37,872 nt of DNA from Gemmatimonadaceae bacterium (GCA_024710705.1 JANJUF010000007.1:1-37872); one strand, 5' to 3'; counted from the stretch's first letter, positions 17,065 to 25,310 are shown. Numbers and translations are program-made. The notes: generated from the sequence alone by a model not told the origin.

Positions 17065-18123
17065 ATGTCGAAGCAGCTCCTGATTGCCGTCGCGCTCCTT
17101 GGCGCGACGGCCTGCGCCGAACGCTCCCCTGCCGTCTCCCGCGATCCCGCACCACAGGAGTCGCGATTCGCCAATCTCCGGCAGATCACCTTCGGTGGTG
17201 AGAACGCCGAGGCGTACTGGGACGCCAGCGGCGAGTGGATCACCTTCCAGTCCACCCGCGACGGGCGCGCTTGCGACCAGCAGTACGTGATGCGGGCCGA
17301 CGGCACAGGCATCACCCGGGTGTCTGACGGGCGCGGCAAGACCACCTGCGGATGGTTCCTGCCGGGCAGCGAGCGCCTGTTCTTCTCGTCGAGCACGGCC
17401 CACGACGAGTCCTGCCCCGTACGCCCCGATCCCTCGCAGGGCTACGTCTGGCCGCTCGACAAGTACGACTTCTACACGGTGAACCGCGACGGCTCCGACC
17501 TGCGACGGCTCACGAACTACGACACGTACACGGCCGAGGGCATCCTCTCGCCCGACGGCACGAAGATCGTCTTCACGTCGCTAAAGGACGGCGACCTCGA
17601 CATCTATACCATGAACGTGGACGGCAGCGACGTCCGCCGCCTGACCGACACGCCCGGATACGACGGCGGGCCCTGGTGGTCACCGGACGGCACGAAGATC
17701 GTCTACCGTGCCCATCACCCGAAGGACTCCGCCGAGCTCGCCCAGTACCAGGACCTCCTGGCCAAGGGCCTCATCCGCCCCAGCAAGGTCGAGCTGTTCG
17801 TGATGAACGCCGACGGCAGCGACCAGCGGCAGATCACCGCCCTGGGCGGCGCCAACTTCGGCCCGTCGTGGAGCCCCGACGGCACGAAGATCATCTTCTC
17901 GTCCAACTTCTTTGCCCCCCGCAGCGGGAACTTCGAGCTCTTCCTCGTGAGCGCCACCGACTCCCTCGCCGGCCCCGACCGGATTGAGCAGGTGACGTTC
18001 AACGACTCCTTCGACGGCTTCCCGATCTTCCACCCGAACGGCCGGCAGCTCCTGTGGGCGTCCAACCGCCACGGTGCCACCCAAGGCGAGACCAACCTCT
18101 TCATCGCCGATTTCAAGTGGTAG
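17065..18123 (+). CDS. TolB-like beta-propeller lipoprotein (PD40/WD40-like)
   Basis: A 352-aa secreted lipoprotein. The leader MSKQLLIAVALLGATACAE ends in a lipobox (TAC, Cys 17). The mature part carries PD40-type blades with repeated LSPDGTKIVF / WSPDGTKIVY / WSPDGTKIIF strands and interblade turns such as MNVDGSDVRRLTD and MNADGSDQRQIT, giving about six blades. This fold is used by TolB and by prolyl-oligopeptidase propellers as a protein-binding surface; no peptidase domain follows. It starts 26 nt after the S41 protease, so the two probably share a transcript, and it could present substrates to that protease. That link is inference. Confidence 0.88.
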   Translation: MSKQLLIAVALLGATACAERSPAVSRDPAPQESRFANLRQITFGGENAEAYWDASGEWITFQSTRDGRACDQQYVMRADGTGITRVSDGRGKTTCGWFLPGSERLFFSSSTAHDESCPVRPDPSQGYVWPLDKYDFYTVNRDGSDLRRLTNYDTYTAEGILSPDGTKIVFTSLKDGDLDIYTMNVDGSDVRRLTDTPGYDGGPWWSPDGTKIVYRAHHPKDSAELAQYQDLLAKGLIRPSKVELFVMNADGSDQRQITALGGANFGPSWSPDGTKIIFSSNFFAPRSGNFELFLVSATDSLAGPDRIEQVTFNDSFDGFPIFHPNGRQLLWASNRHGATQGETNLFIADFKW

Positions 18124-18162
18124 TTTTGTAGGAGCGTTGGTCTTCCCCCGGAGGAGCTCCAC

Positions 18163-19197
18163 ATGGAATACCTGTTTGGCGCGATCGTCCTTGGCGTCGG
18201 CGTCGTGCTGGCCAAGGCCATCCGCATCATCGGTCAGGCCGAGGTGATGGTCGTCGAGCGGCTCGGCCGCTTCAATCGCGTGGCGCGGTCGGGGCTCAAC
18301 ATCCTGATCCCCTTCATCGAACGCCCGCGCACCATTGATGTCCGTTACCACGAGTCCGACATCGCCGGACTCAAGAAACTGGTGCAGACCACCGTCGCCC
18401 GCATCGACCTGCGCGAGCAGGTGTTGAACTTCCCGTCGCAGCCGGTGATCACCAAGGACAACGTGACCATCGACATCGACGCCGTGATGTACTACCGCGT
18501 GGCCGATCCGCAGAAGGCCACGTACTCGGTGCAGAATCTCCCGTTCGCGCTCGAGACGCTCACCCGCACCACGCTGCGCAACATCGTCGGCGACATCGAG
18601 CTCGACCAGACGCTCGCCTCGCGCGACATGATCAACAAGAAGATGCGAGAGGTGATCGAGGAGGCCTCCATCGGCTGGGGCGTGGACGTCACCCGCGTGG
18701 AGCTCCAGAGCATCGAGCCGCCACGCGACATCCAGCAGTCCATGGAACTTCAGATGCGCGCCGAGCGCGAGCGCCGCGCGGCTGTGACCAACGCCGAGGC
18801 GTCGAAGCGCGCGGCGATCCTCGAGTCCGAAGGCCAGAAGGAAGCGCAGATCCGCAAGGCCGAGGGCGAGAAGGGCGCGGCCATCCTCCGCGCCGAGGGC
18901 CTCGCCACCGCGCGCCTCGCCATGGCCGACGCCGAGGCCGAGGCGGTGCGCCGCATCGCCGCCTCCTTGCCGCCAGGCGAAGCCGCCACCTACCTGCTCG
19001 GGCTCAAGTACATCGAGGCCTTGCCGCAGATCGCCCAGGGCAAGGGCACCAGCATCTTCCTCCCCAGCGAGGCCACCGGCGTGCTCGGCGCCATCGGCGG
19101 CATCAAGGAGATGCTGCGTGGCAGCGGCGGCATTGCCGGCGCCGACCGCCCCGCCCCCAGCGTGACGGCATTCCCGGGACTGCCGGACTCCAAATAG
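18163..19197 (+). CDS. Slipin/stomatin-like SPFH (band 7) membrane protein
   Basis: A 344-aa protein with an N-terminal membrane hairpin or helix (MEYLFGAIVLGVGVVLAKAI), a band-7 domain (EVMVVERLGRFNRVARSGLNILIPFIE... IDLREQVLNFPSQPVITKDNV), then a long Ala/Glu/Arg coiled coil (RAERERRAAVTNAEASKRA) and a Gly/Pro tail. It belongs with QmcA/slipins, which oligomerise at the inner membrane, form microdomains and modulate proteases. The start is set by GGAGGAG (18150-18156), 6 nt before the ATG. The usual NfeD/ClpP-like partner is not adjacent; a CxxC protein overlaps its stop by one base instead. Confidence 0.94.
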   Translation: MEYLFGAIVLGVGVVLAKAIRIIGQAEVMVVERLGRFNRVARSGLNILIPFIERPRTIDVRYHESDIAGLKKLVQTTVARIDLREQVLNFPSQPVITKDNVTIDIDAVMYYRVADPQKATYSVQNLPFALETLTRTTLRNIVGDIELDQTLASRDMINKKMREVIEEASIGWGVDVTRVELQSIEPPRDIQQSMELQMRAERERRAAVTNAEASKRAAILESEGQKEAQIRKAEGEKGAAILRAEGLATARLAMADAEAEAVRRIAASLPPGEAATYLLGLKYIEALPQIAQGKGTSIFLPSEATGVLGAIGGIKEMLRGSGGIAGADRPAPSVTAFPGLPDSK

Positions 19198-19424
19198 TGG
19201 CCGAGAAGAAGCTCACCAAGGAGCGGGCGCTGCTCATCGCCAAGGCGCACGCCTGCGCCCATTGCAAGGAGTACACGTACCGGCGTCTCACCGTGAAGGT
19301 GGCGCCGAAGGCCATCGCCGAGGAGTTGAACGCCGTCTGGGTCGCCACCAAGATCTGCGGCGTGTGCGACTACAAGGAGGAGATCGGCATCGCCGAGGAC
19401 GGCGAAGTGGTCTTCTCCGGCTGA
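19197..19424 (+). CDS. Small CxxC zinc-ribbon protein
   Basis: A 75-aa cytoplasmic protein starting with GTG that shares one base with the slipin TAG. Two CxxC pairs (HACAHCKEY at about 19-24 and KICGVCDYK at about 53-58) should hold one metal ion. The segment between them, YRRLTVKVAPKAIAEELNAVWVATK, looks like a small alpha/beta insert. I do not recognise a named family. Its stop overlaps the next ATG (TGATG), placing it in a three-gene coupled unit with slipin and the YhaM-like nuclease. Confidence 0.8.
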   Translation: MAEKKLTKERALLIAKAHACAHCKEYTYRRLTVKVAPKAIAEELNAVWVATKICGVCDYKEEIGIAEDGEVVFSG

Positions 19425-20404
19425 TGGCACCGCTCGACCTCACGCGCCTCGCGGTCGGCGACCGCGTGCAGCACGAGCTGCTCGTGCGCGAGCGCGAGGA
19501 CAAGATCACCAAGACCGGTGACCCCTTCATCACGCTCAAGCTCGGCAATGCCAGCGGCGTGATCGGCGCCAATGTGTGGAAGGAGGACGTGCCGCAGGTG
19601 CAGGGCGTGCGGCCCGGGCAGGTGGTGCAGGTGATCGGCGTCATCGAATCCTACCAAGGCCGGCGCCAACTGAAGCTCACGGCGCCGCCGCGTGTGGTGC
19701 CCGCCGGCGCCGCCACCATCGAGGACTTCCTCCCCCGCATCACCCAGCCGGCGCTCGAGCTCTGGGCCAAGGTGGACGCCTGGCGCGGCGAGATGCGCGG
19801 CGCGCTGCGGCGCGCCGTCGATCTCTTCTTCGCCGACGAGGCGTTCCGCGACGAGTTCGCCCGCGCCCCCGGCGCCGTGCGTGGGCACCACGCCTTGGTC
19901 GGCGGGTTGCTCCTGCATTCCTGCGAGGTCGCCGAAGTCGCACGGGCCTCCGCCATGGTGATGAATGGGAACGTCGCCCTCATCACCGCGGGTGCGCTCC
20001 TGCACGACATCGGCAAGGTGCGCGCCTACTCGGTGGACCTTGCCGGCTTCGACTACACGCGCGCCGGCCAACTGCTCGGCCATGTGGTGCTGGGCTCGCT
20101 GATGCTCGACGAACGCCTGGCGACCCTCCCGGCCGCCTCAGCCCTCAGTGAAGAGCAACGCCTCGAACTGCACCATTTCATCCAGTCGCATCACGGCGTG
20201 CTCGAGTTCGGCGCCGCCGTGAAACCGATGACCCTCGAGGCCGAGATCCTGCATTACGCCGACCAGACGTCAGCGAAGGGGTACGACTTCGCCGCCGCCG
20301 TCACCGACGGCGACCTCTTCCCGGCCGAGTCCACCGAGTTCTCGGCCAAGCGGCACTGGCAGCTCGAGCGCCGGATCTGGAAGCGCCAGCATCGCTGGGA
20401 TTAA
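19424..20404 (+). CDS. YhaM-like 3'-5' exoribonuclease (OB fold plus HD domain)
   Basis: A 326-aa protein. Residues 10-90 form an OB-fold nucleic-acid-binding domain (ITKTGDPFITLKLGNASGVIGANVWKE). Residues 150-300 form an HD phosphohydrolase with RGHHALVGGLLLHSCEVA, ALLHDIGK (His194-Asp195), GHVVLGSLML and LHHFIQSHHG. This matches YhaM/CBF1, which degrades RNA or single-stranded DNA from the 3' end. ATG 19424 overlaps the upstream stop by one base; a longer reading from 19262 would run through the CxxC gene and is not credible. Confidence 0.92.
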   Translation: MAPLDLTRLAVGDRVQHELLVREREDKITKTGDPFITLKLGNASGVIGANVWKEDVPQVQGVRPGQVVQVIGVIESYQGRRQLKLTAPPRVVPAGAATIEDFLPRITQPALELWAKVDAWRGEMRGALRRAVDLFFADEAFRDEFARAPGAVRGHHALVGGLLLHSCEVAEVARASAMVMNGNVALITAGALLHDIGKVRAYSVDLAGFDYTRAGQLLGHVVLGSLMLDERLATLPAASALSEEQRLELHHFIQSHHGVLEFGAAVKPMTLEAEILHYADQTSAKGYDFAAAVTDGDLFPAESTEFSAKRHWQLERRIWKRQHRWD

Positions 20405-20420
20405 GGGCTCGCGGGTCCGT

Positions 20421-20426
20421 TAGATT
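20421..20426 (+). promoter_or_regulatory. -10-like box before fumarase (likely leaderless start)
   Basis: TAGATT lies 6 nt before ATG 20433, with no purine-rich Shine-Dalgarno in between. If this is the -10 element, transcription would begin at or beside the start codon. No convincing -35 is visible. Confidence 0.45.
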
Positions 20427-20432
20427 TCAGCC

Positions 20433-21956
20433 ATGACCACGATCCGACAGGACGACTTCATCCAGTCCATCGCGGACGCCCTCCAGCACATCTCCTATTA
20501 CCACCCGCTGGACTACATCCGCGCCCTCGCCGACGCCTACGCGCTCGAGCAGAGTCCGGCCGCCAAGGACGCCATCGCGCAGATCCTCACCAACTCGCGC
20601 ATGTGCGCCGAGGGCCACCGCCCCATCTGCCAGGACACCGGCATCGTGGTCGTCTTCCTCAAGGTCGGAATGAACGTGCGCTGGGACGCCACGCTCTCGG
20701 TGCAGGAAATGGTCAACGAGGGCGTACGGCGCGCCTACCTCAACGCCGAGAACACGCTGCGCGCGTCCATCGTCGCCGACCCGGCGTTCTCGCGGAAGAA
20801 CACGCGCGACAACACCCCCGCCGTGGTGCACTACGAGATCGTTCCTGGTGACGTGGTCGAGGTGAAGCTCGCCGCCAAGGGCGGCGGCTCCGAGAACAAG
20901 TCCAAGTTCGCCATGCTCAATCCCAGCGACTCCATCGTGGACTGGGTGATGAAGACCGTCCCCACGATGGGCGCCGGCTGGTGCCCGCCTGGCATGCTCG
21001 GCATCGGCATCGGCGGCACCGCCGAGAAGGCCATGCTCATGGCCAAGGAGTCGCTGATGGAGCACATCGACATGGCCCAGCTCAAGCAGCGGGGGCCGAA
21101 GGATAAGATCGAGGAGTTGCGCATCGAGCTGCACGACAAGATCAACTCCCTCGGCATCGGCGCGCAGGGACTGGGCGGACTCTCCACCGTCCTCGACGTG
21201 AAGATCTTCGACACGCCGACCCACGCCGCGTCGAAGCCCATCGCGATGATTCCCAACTGCGCCGCCACGCGGCACGCCCACTTCACGCTCGACGGATCCG
21301 GCGCCGCCACGCTGCCGGTGCCCAGTCTCGCCGATTGGCCCGACGTCACGTGGATGCCGGACGTCAACGCCAAGCGCGTGGATCTCGACACGCTCACGCC
21401 GGCCGTCGTCGCCAGCTGGAAGGCCGGTGACCGCCTGCTGCTCAACGGCAAGCTCCTCACCGGGCGCGACGCCGCTCACAAGCGCATCGCCGACATCTTC
21501 GCCAAGGGCGAGTCGCTGCCCAACGGCGTGGATTTCACCAACCGCGTGATCTACTACGTGGGTCCGGTGGACCCCGTGCGCGACGAGGCCGTCGGCCCGG
21601 CCGGCCCGACCACGGCCACGCGCATGGACAAGTTCACCGAAATGATGCTCGAGAAGACGGGCCTCATCGCGATGATCGGCAAGGCCGAGCGGGGCCCCAG
21701 CGGGCTCGAGGCCATCCGCAAGCACAGGGCCGCCTACCTGATGGCCGTGGGCGGCGCCGCCTATCTCGTCTCCAAGGCCATTCGCTCGTCGCGCGTGGTG
21801 GCCTTCGAGGATCTCGGGATGGAAGCCATCTACGAGTTCGAGGTGGAGGAGATGCCGGTGACGGTTGCGGTGGACGCCGCCGGCAACAACGTGCACGAGA
21901 GCGGACCCAAGGAATGGCAGGAACGGATTCGGAACCTTCCCGTGTTGCAGGCGTAA
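20433..21956 (+). CDS. fumA: Fumarate hydratase, class I (iron-sulfur, single chain)
   Basis: A 507-aa cytoplasmic enzyme that interconverts fumarate and malate in the citric acid cycle. The single chain holds both the alpha part (to about residue 290) and the beta part (RLLLNGKLLTGRDAAHKRI... GPTTATRMDKF... KAERGPSG), as in FumA/FumB of Escherichia coli. Three Cys able to hold the labile 4Fe-4S cluster are present: Cys66 in CQDTG, Cys184 in GWCPPGMLGIGIGG and Cys276 in NCAATRH. The cluster makes the enzyme sensitive to oxygen and superoxide. Stop at 21954-21956, 7 nt before the next start. Confidence 0.96.
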   Translation: MTTIRQDDFIQSIADALQHISYYHPLDYIRALADAYALEQSPAAKDAIAQILTNSRMCAEGHRPICQDTGIVVVFLKVGMNVRWDATLSVQEMVNEGVRRAYLNAENTLRASIVADPAFSRKNTRDNTPAVVHYEIVPGDVVEVKLAAKGGGSENKSKFAMLNPSDSIVDWVMKTVPTMGAGWCPPGMLGIGIGGTAEKAMLMAKESLMEHIDMAQLKQRGPKDKIEELRIELHDKINSLGIGAQGLGGLSTVLDVKIFDTPTHAASKPIAMIPNCAATRHAHFTLDGSGAATLPVPSLADWPDVTWMPDVNAKRVDLDTLTPAVVASWKAGDRLLLNGKLLTGRDAAHKRIADIFAKGESLPNGVDFTNRVIYYVGPVDPVRDEAVGPAGPTTATRMDKFTEMMLEKTGLIAMIGKAERGPSGLEAIRKHRAAYLMAVGGAAYLVSKAIRSSRVVAFEDLGMEAIYEFEVEEMPVTVAVDAAGNNVHESGPKEWQERIRNLPVLQA

Positions 21957-21963
21957 GGCGGGC

Positions 21964-22764
21964 GTGACCCGACTTCTCGCCGCGCTGGCCTTCGCGTTGC
22001 TCGTCGCACCGCTGGCTGCACAGGGCCCGCTGTTTCCGGCGCGCCCCACGGGCTTCGTTTCCGATTTCGCCGACGTGATCTCGGCCGCCGACGAGGCGCG
22101 CATCACGCGGCTCATCGAGATCGTGCAGGCCGGCTCCCAGGGTGAGATCGCCGTCGTAACCTTACGCGACATCGGTGCCCGCGAGGCCCTCGATGTCGCC
22201 CTGGAGATCGGCCGCGCCTGGGGTGTCGGCGCGCGCGCCGCCATCGGCGACCGCGCCCGCAACGCCGGCGTGGTGGTGCTCCTGATTCCCAAGGAGACCG
22301 CGAGCGACGGCAGCGGACAGATTGCCATCAGCACCGGCCAGGGCGCGGAAGGCTTCCTGCCCGACGGCGTGACGGGCGACATTCGCCGGGAGGCCGTGCC
22401 CCTCTTGACGCAGGGCAACTATGGCGGGGGGCTCGCACTCATCACCGCACGCCTCGCCGAGCGGTACGCGAGGGAGTTCAACTTCGCGTTGGATTCCACA
22501 CTGGTGCCACCGCGGCGCGTACGGCAACGCGAAGGCATCCCGCCGATGGTCATCATCATCGCCATGTTCGTGCTCCTCTCGCTTTTTGGCGGTGGTGGCG
22601 GGCGGGGCGGGCGGCGACGGCGTGGAATCGTCGTGCTGCCCTTCCCGATGGGCGGGGGCTTTGGCGGCGGGTTCGGCGGCGGGGGCGGATTTGGCGGGGG
22701 CGGGTTCGGCGGGTTTGGCGGCGGCGGCGGGTTCTCCGGTGGCGGCTCAGGCGGGAGGTTCTAG
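21964..22764 (+). CDS. TPM-domain (YgcG-like) membrane protein with glycine-rich tail
   Basis: A 266-aa protein starting at GTG 21964, which begins a clean signal peptide (VTRLLAALAFALLVAPLAAQG). Residues 30-165 form a TPM domain: GFVSDFADVISAADEARITRLI, GEIAVVTLRDIG, RNAGVVVLLIPKE, ISTGQGAEGFLPDG and NYGGGLALI. One TM helix (PPMVIIIAMFVLLSLF) is followed by Arg-rich residues and a tail of GGGFGG repeats ending GGSGGRF. TPM proteins of this build often pair with LemA, whose gene lies two genes downstream. Function is unsettled; membrane or photosystem protein maintenance has been proposed for some members. Confidence 0.9.
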   Translation: MTRLLAALAFALLVAPLAAQGPLFPARPTGFVSDFADVISAADEARITRLIEIVQAGSQGEIAVVTLRDIGAREALDVALEIGRAWGVGARAAIGDRARNAGVVVLLIPKETASDGSGQIAISTGQGAEGFLPDGVTGDIRREAVPLLTQGNYGGGLALITARLAERYAREFNFALDSTLVPPRRVRQREGIPPMVIIIAMFVLLSLFGGGGGRGGRRRRGIVVLPFPMGGGFGGGFGGGGGFGGGGFGGFGGGGGFSGGGSGGRF

Positions 22765-23472
22765 GTGGCGACGATGACACTCGAAGGGCTCACGGAGCGG
22801 ATCACGGCAGCGTTCGGCGAGGAGTGCACGGCAGTGGTGCAGTACGGCGGCTCGCCCACAAGCAACAACGTGCTCGTGATCGTGCGCGCGCTGCGTCCTG
22901 CGGCGCTGCGTGCCTCGGCCACCGCCATCGCGGCCTGGCAGAAGGCCGGTCATCGCGCCCCGCTGATCCTCACCGAAGCCGAGTGGCGGTCCAGCCGCGA
23001 CGTGTTCGCCATGGAGCACGCCGACATCAACGCGCGCCATCGGTTGCTCGCCGGCGCGCTCCCGGCGGTCGGCGCGCCCAGCCTCGACGACGTGCGCCAT
23101 CAACTTGAGTACGAGGCGATGGGCGCGCTGATTCACCTGCGACAGGGCGCACTCGCGACGGCCGGGAATCCACAGCGCACGCTGGAGCTGCTCACACTCG
23201 TCAAGGGTACCGTGATGGCGCTGCTGCGCGCGCTGTTGCGCGTGCACGGGGATGCGATACCTGACGACGCCGTGGCAGTTGTGCGCCAGGCCGCTGAGCG
23301 CGCCAGTTTCGATCCGGCAGCCGTCCTGGAGATGCTGTCGCATGCGGGTGGCGTCCGCTCCATTCCGCCCGCCCGCGCCGACGAAGTGCTCGACGGATGC
23401 CACGCCGCGCTCAAAAAGCTCGTGGCGCACGTGGATGCCATGGTGCATCCGGATGCCCCTGCCGTGGACTGA
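22765..23472 (+). CDS. Nucleotidyltransferase-like protein of unknown function
   Basis: A 235-aa soluble protein starting at GTG directly after the TPM stop, with GGGAGG about 6 nt upstream in the TPM tail. The N-terminal 75 residues resemble the start of a small nucleotidyltransferase fold: ERITAAFGEECTAVVQYGGSPTSNNVLVIV, where the usual GS-x-DxD reads GGSPTSNNV, so both catalytic acids seem absent. The remainder is helical (HQLEYEAMGALIHLRQGALA, LELLTLVKGTVMALLRALL), like HEPN/KNTase partner helices. It may be an inactive sensor or scaffold for the flanking TPM and LemA proteins; that role is inference. Confidence 0.75.
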   Translation: MATMTLEGLTERITAAFGEECTAVVQYGGSPTSNNVLVIVRALRPAALRASATAIAAWQKAGHRAPLILTEAEWRSSRDVFAMEHADINARHRLLAGALPAVGAPSLDDVRHQLEYEAMGALIHLRQGALATAGNPQRTLELLTLVKGTVMALLRALLRVHGDAIPDDAVAVVRQAAERASFDPAAVLEMLSHAGGVRSIPPARADEVLDGCHAALKKLVAHVDAMVHPDAPAVD

Positions 23473-23533
23473 CACCCGCCGTCGTGGCGGACGTACTGTG
23501 ACCATTGCTGACCCTCACCTGGAGTTTTCGCAC

Positions 23534-24088
23534 ATGAAGGCCAAGTGGACCGTTCCGTTCCTCACCCTGCTGCTCTCGGCTTGCGGCTACAACACCATCC
23601 AGACCATGGATGAGACGGCGGCCGCTGCCAAGCAGCAGATCGAGGTGCAGTTGCAGCGCCGCGCCGATCTCGTGCCGAACCTGGTCGAGACGGTGAAGGG
23701 CTTCGCCGCGCAGGAAGAGGCGATCTTCACGGAAGTGGCGCAGGCGCGTGCCGCGCTGTCGGGCGCCGTGACCGGCGGAAACATGACCGAGATGGCGAAC
23801 GCCAATCAGGGCCTCACCGGCTCGCTCGGGCGACTCCTGGCGATCGCCGAGGCGTACCCCACGCTCAAGAGCGACCAGAACTTCCTGCGCCTGCAGGATG
23901 AGCTGACCGGCACCGAGAATCGCATTGCCGTCTCGCGCACCGATTACAACAATGCCGTGCGTGACTACAACGCATACATCCGGAAGTTTCCGGCGGTGCT
24001 GACCGCGAAGGTCATCGGCGCCAAGGCGCGGGAGTACTTCGAGGTGACGGCTCCCGAGAATCGCGAAGCGCCCAAGGTCTCCTTCTAG
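23534..24088 (+). CDS. lemA: LemA family lipoprotein
   Basis: A 184-aa protein. The leader MKAKWTVPFLTLLLSACGY has a lipobox (SAC, Cys 17), so it is likely lipid-anchored. The rest is the antiparallel LemA helical bundle: QIEVQLQRRADLVPNLVETVKGF, GSLGRLLAIAEAYPTLKSDQNFLRLQDELTGTENRI and SRTDYNNAVRDYN. The motif RRxDLVPNLVETVKG and the block LxxxxNFLxLQxELxxTENRI are diagnostic. GGAG lies 9 nt before the ATG. LemA proteins are linked to YgcG/TPM partners; the biochemical role is unclear. Confidence 0.94.
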   Translation: MKAKWTVPFLTLLLSACGYNTIQTMDETAAAAKQQIEVQLQRRADLVPNLVETVKGFAAQEEAIFTEVAQARAALSGAVTGGNMTEMANANQGLTGSLGRLLAIAEAYPTLKSDQNFLRLQDELTGTENRIAVSRTDYNNAVRDYNAYIRKFPAVLTAKVIGAKAREYFEVTAPENREAPKVSF

Positions 24089-24099
24089 CCACTCCACCC

Positions 24100-24561
24100 A
24101 TGACTCGTCTCGTCCTCGCGCTCGCGCTGGTGGTCGCCGCCGCGGCGCCGGTCCGCGCCCAGACGCCGGACCACGACGCGGCGTACGCCGTCGTCACCAA
24201 GCTCTTTGATGCCATGCGGGCACGCGATACCGCGACGATGCGCGCGTCGTTCGTTGAGGGCGCGTCGCTACAGTCGGTTGGCGCCGCCGGCGTACGCACC
24301 GATGCGATCAGTGCGTGGATTGGCGGCGTGGCCGGCGCCCCCGCCGGACTCGTGCTCGACGAGAAGCTCGCGAATCCCGTCGTCCAGGTGAGTGGTTCGC
24401 TCGCAAGCGTTTGGGTGGACTACTGGTTTTACGCCGGTGATCGCTTTTCGCACTGCGGTGTGGACGCGTTCGTGCTCGGCAAAGTCGGTGGCGACTGGAA
24501 GATTCTCTCGGTGGCTGACACTCGGCAGCGCGAGGACTGCCCACCGTATCCGGGCTCGTGA
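24100..24561 (+). CDS. Secreted NTF2-like (SnoaL/DUF4440-type) protein
   Basis: A 153-aa protein with signal peptide MTRLVLALALVVAAAAPVRA and cleavage near Gln 21. The mature part has the NTF2-like order: helix AYAVVTKLFDAMRARDTATMRASF, then strands GSLASVWVDYWFYAGDRFSHCGVDAFVLGKVGGDWKI. Such cone-shaped folds bind small ligands or act as accessory domains; no catalytic residues stand out. Cys 119 and Cys 147 could form a disulfide. It begins 11 nt after lemA, so it is probably co-transcribed. Confidence 0.8.
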   Translation: MTRLVLALALVVAAAAPVRAQTPDHDAAYAVVTKLFDAMRARDTATMRASFVEGASLQSVGAAGVRTDAISAWIGGVAGAPAGLVLDEKLANPVVQVSGSLASVWVDYWFYAGDRFSHCGVDAFVLGKVGGDWKILSVADTRQREDCPPYPGS

Positions 24562-24809
24562 GAGTGGGCGAATAGGACCCAAAAGAGGGCATTTCCCAGA
24601 CGTTGTGTCGTGTCCATCTGCCGTCGCGAAATGATTCTCCTGCAAGGATTTAGCCGCCTGCCTGCATTAGGACTCGACATCCGCGACACTTATGTTACGC
24701 GCAACTTGTGGTGCCACTTGGATTTACGGCTTTTGTGATTAGGTTTCTGTCATAGCCCAAGGGGCGGCATAGGACCGCCGCTCCTCCTGTGCACCCAGAC
24801 GGAGACCGT
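24562..24809 (+). promoter_or_regulatory. Leader region of the zinc-ribbon/cold-shock pair with hairpin
   Basis: A 248-nt gap, less GC-rich than the genes around it. A hairpin lies at 24761-24784: GGGGCGGC pairs with GCCGCTCC across an 8-nt loop (one G-U pair). It sits about 25 nt before the next ATG, in what would be the 5' leader. Cold-shock genes commonly have structured leaders that change with temperature, so this could be such an element; the same hairpin could also be a terminator of the upstream gene set. Confidence 0.4.
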
Positions 24810-25019
24810 ATGCGGAAGCCACGACCGAACTCGTACAACCCCGCGCAGGCCCTCCACCTTATCGCGAGCGATCGCAATGGCGATGCGCTCAGCTGCCCGT
24901 CCTGCTCCGGATCCATCGAGCGGGAACCGGGCGACGCACCGCCCCCACCGCGCTCCCATGTGACGTTGAAATGCGTCGCGTGCGGCCGCGTGGCTCGGTA
25001 CATCGCCGGCGCAGCCTGA
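24810..25019 (+). CDS. Small zinc-ribbon protein
   Basis: A 69-aa protein with two CxxC pairs, LSCPSCSGSI (about 29-32) and LKCVACGRVARYI (about 55-58), separated by an acidic/Pro linker (EREPGDAPPPPRSH). The N terminus is basic (MRKPRPNSYNPAQALH), suggesting nucleic-acid contact. GGAG lies 5 nt before ATG 24810, which is why I use it rather than GTG 24789. It ends 27 nt before the cold-shock gene and is probably co-transcribed with it. No named family recognised. Confidence 0.7.
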   Translation: MRKPRPNSYNPAQALHLIASDRNGDALSCPSCSGSIEREPGDAPPPPRSHVTLKCVACGRVARYIAGAA

Positions 25020-25046
25020 CCCTTTTTCTGCAGGAGCACCATCCCG

Positions 25047-25253
25047 ATGGCGCGCATCACCGGCACCGTGAAGTGGTTCAACGACGCGAAGGGCTTCGGC
25101 TTCATCCAGCGCGAGGGGGGCCCGGACGTGTTCGTGCACTTCAGCGCGATCTCCGGCAGCGGCTTCAAGTCCCTGGCGGAGGGCGACAAGGTCGAGTTCG
25201 AAGTCGTGGACGGCCAGAAGGGACCTCAGGCAGCGGACGTCACGAAGGTGTGA
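25047..25253 (+). CDS. cspA: Cold-shock domain protein
   Basis: A 68-aa CspA-type single-domain RNA/DNA-binding protein. It has [16 protein letters not shown] (RNP1, KGFGFI), DVFVHFSAI (RNP2, VFVHF) and the closing strands [20 protein letters not shown]. It binds single-stranded nucleic acid and melts RNA structure. GGAG lies 10 nt before ATG 25047. It is followed by a strong hairpin that should end transcription. Confidence 0.97.
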   Translation: MARITGTVKWFNDAKGFGFIQREGGPDVFVHFSAISGSGFKSLAEGDKVEFEVVDGQKGPQAADVTKV

Positions 25254-25273
25254 CCGTTCGTGCCGTCGATGCA

Positions 25274-25310
25274 ACGACGCCCCTGACCGCGTACCGGTCG
25301 GGGGCGTCGT
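25274..25310. terminator. Terminator-like hairpin between convergent genes
   Basis: ACGACGCCCCTGACCG (25274-25289) pairs with CGGTCGGGGGCGTCGT (25295-25310): a 16-bp stem with one G-U pair and a 5-nt loop. It lies 20 nt after the cold-shock stop and 19 nt before the stop of the convergent minus-strand gene, so it may serve both. There is no U tract on either side, unlike classical intrinsic terminators. Confidence 0.7.

Noticed and set aside
14369-17155. A 928-codon open frame on minus across the Rep-like and S41 protease genes
   Set aside because: It is antisense to two well-supported genes, its translation is low-complexity Gly/Val/Glu/His-rich with no domain, and such frames are expected in GC-rich DNA.
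20427-22418. A 663-codon open frame on minus opposite fumarase and the TPM gene
   Set aside because: Antisense shadow; the plus-strand fumarase carries all catalytic Cys and family motifs.
22660-22760. GGC/GGT-rich tract resembling a tandem repeat array
   Set aside because: It encodes the glycine-rich tail typical of TPM/YgcG proteins, in frame and before a proper stop.
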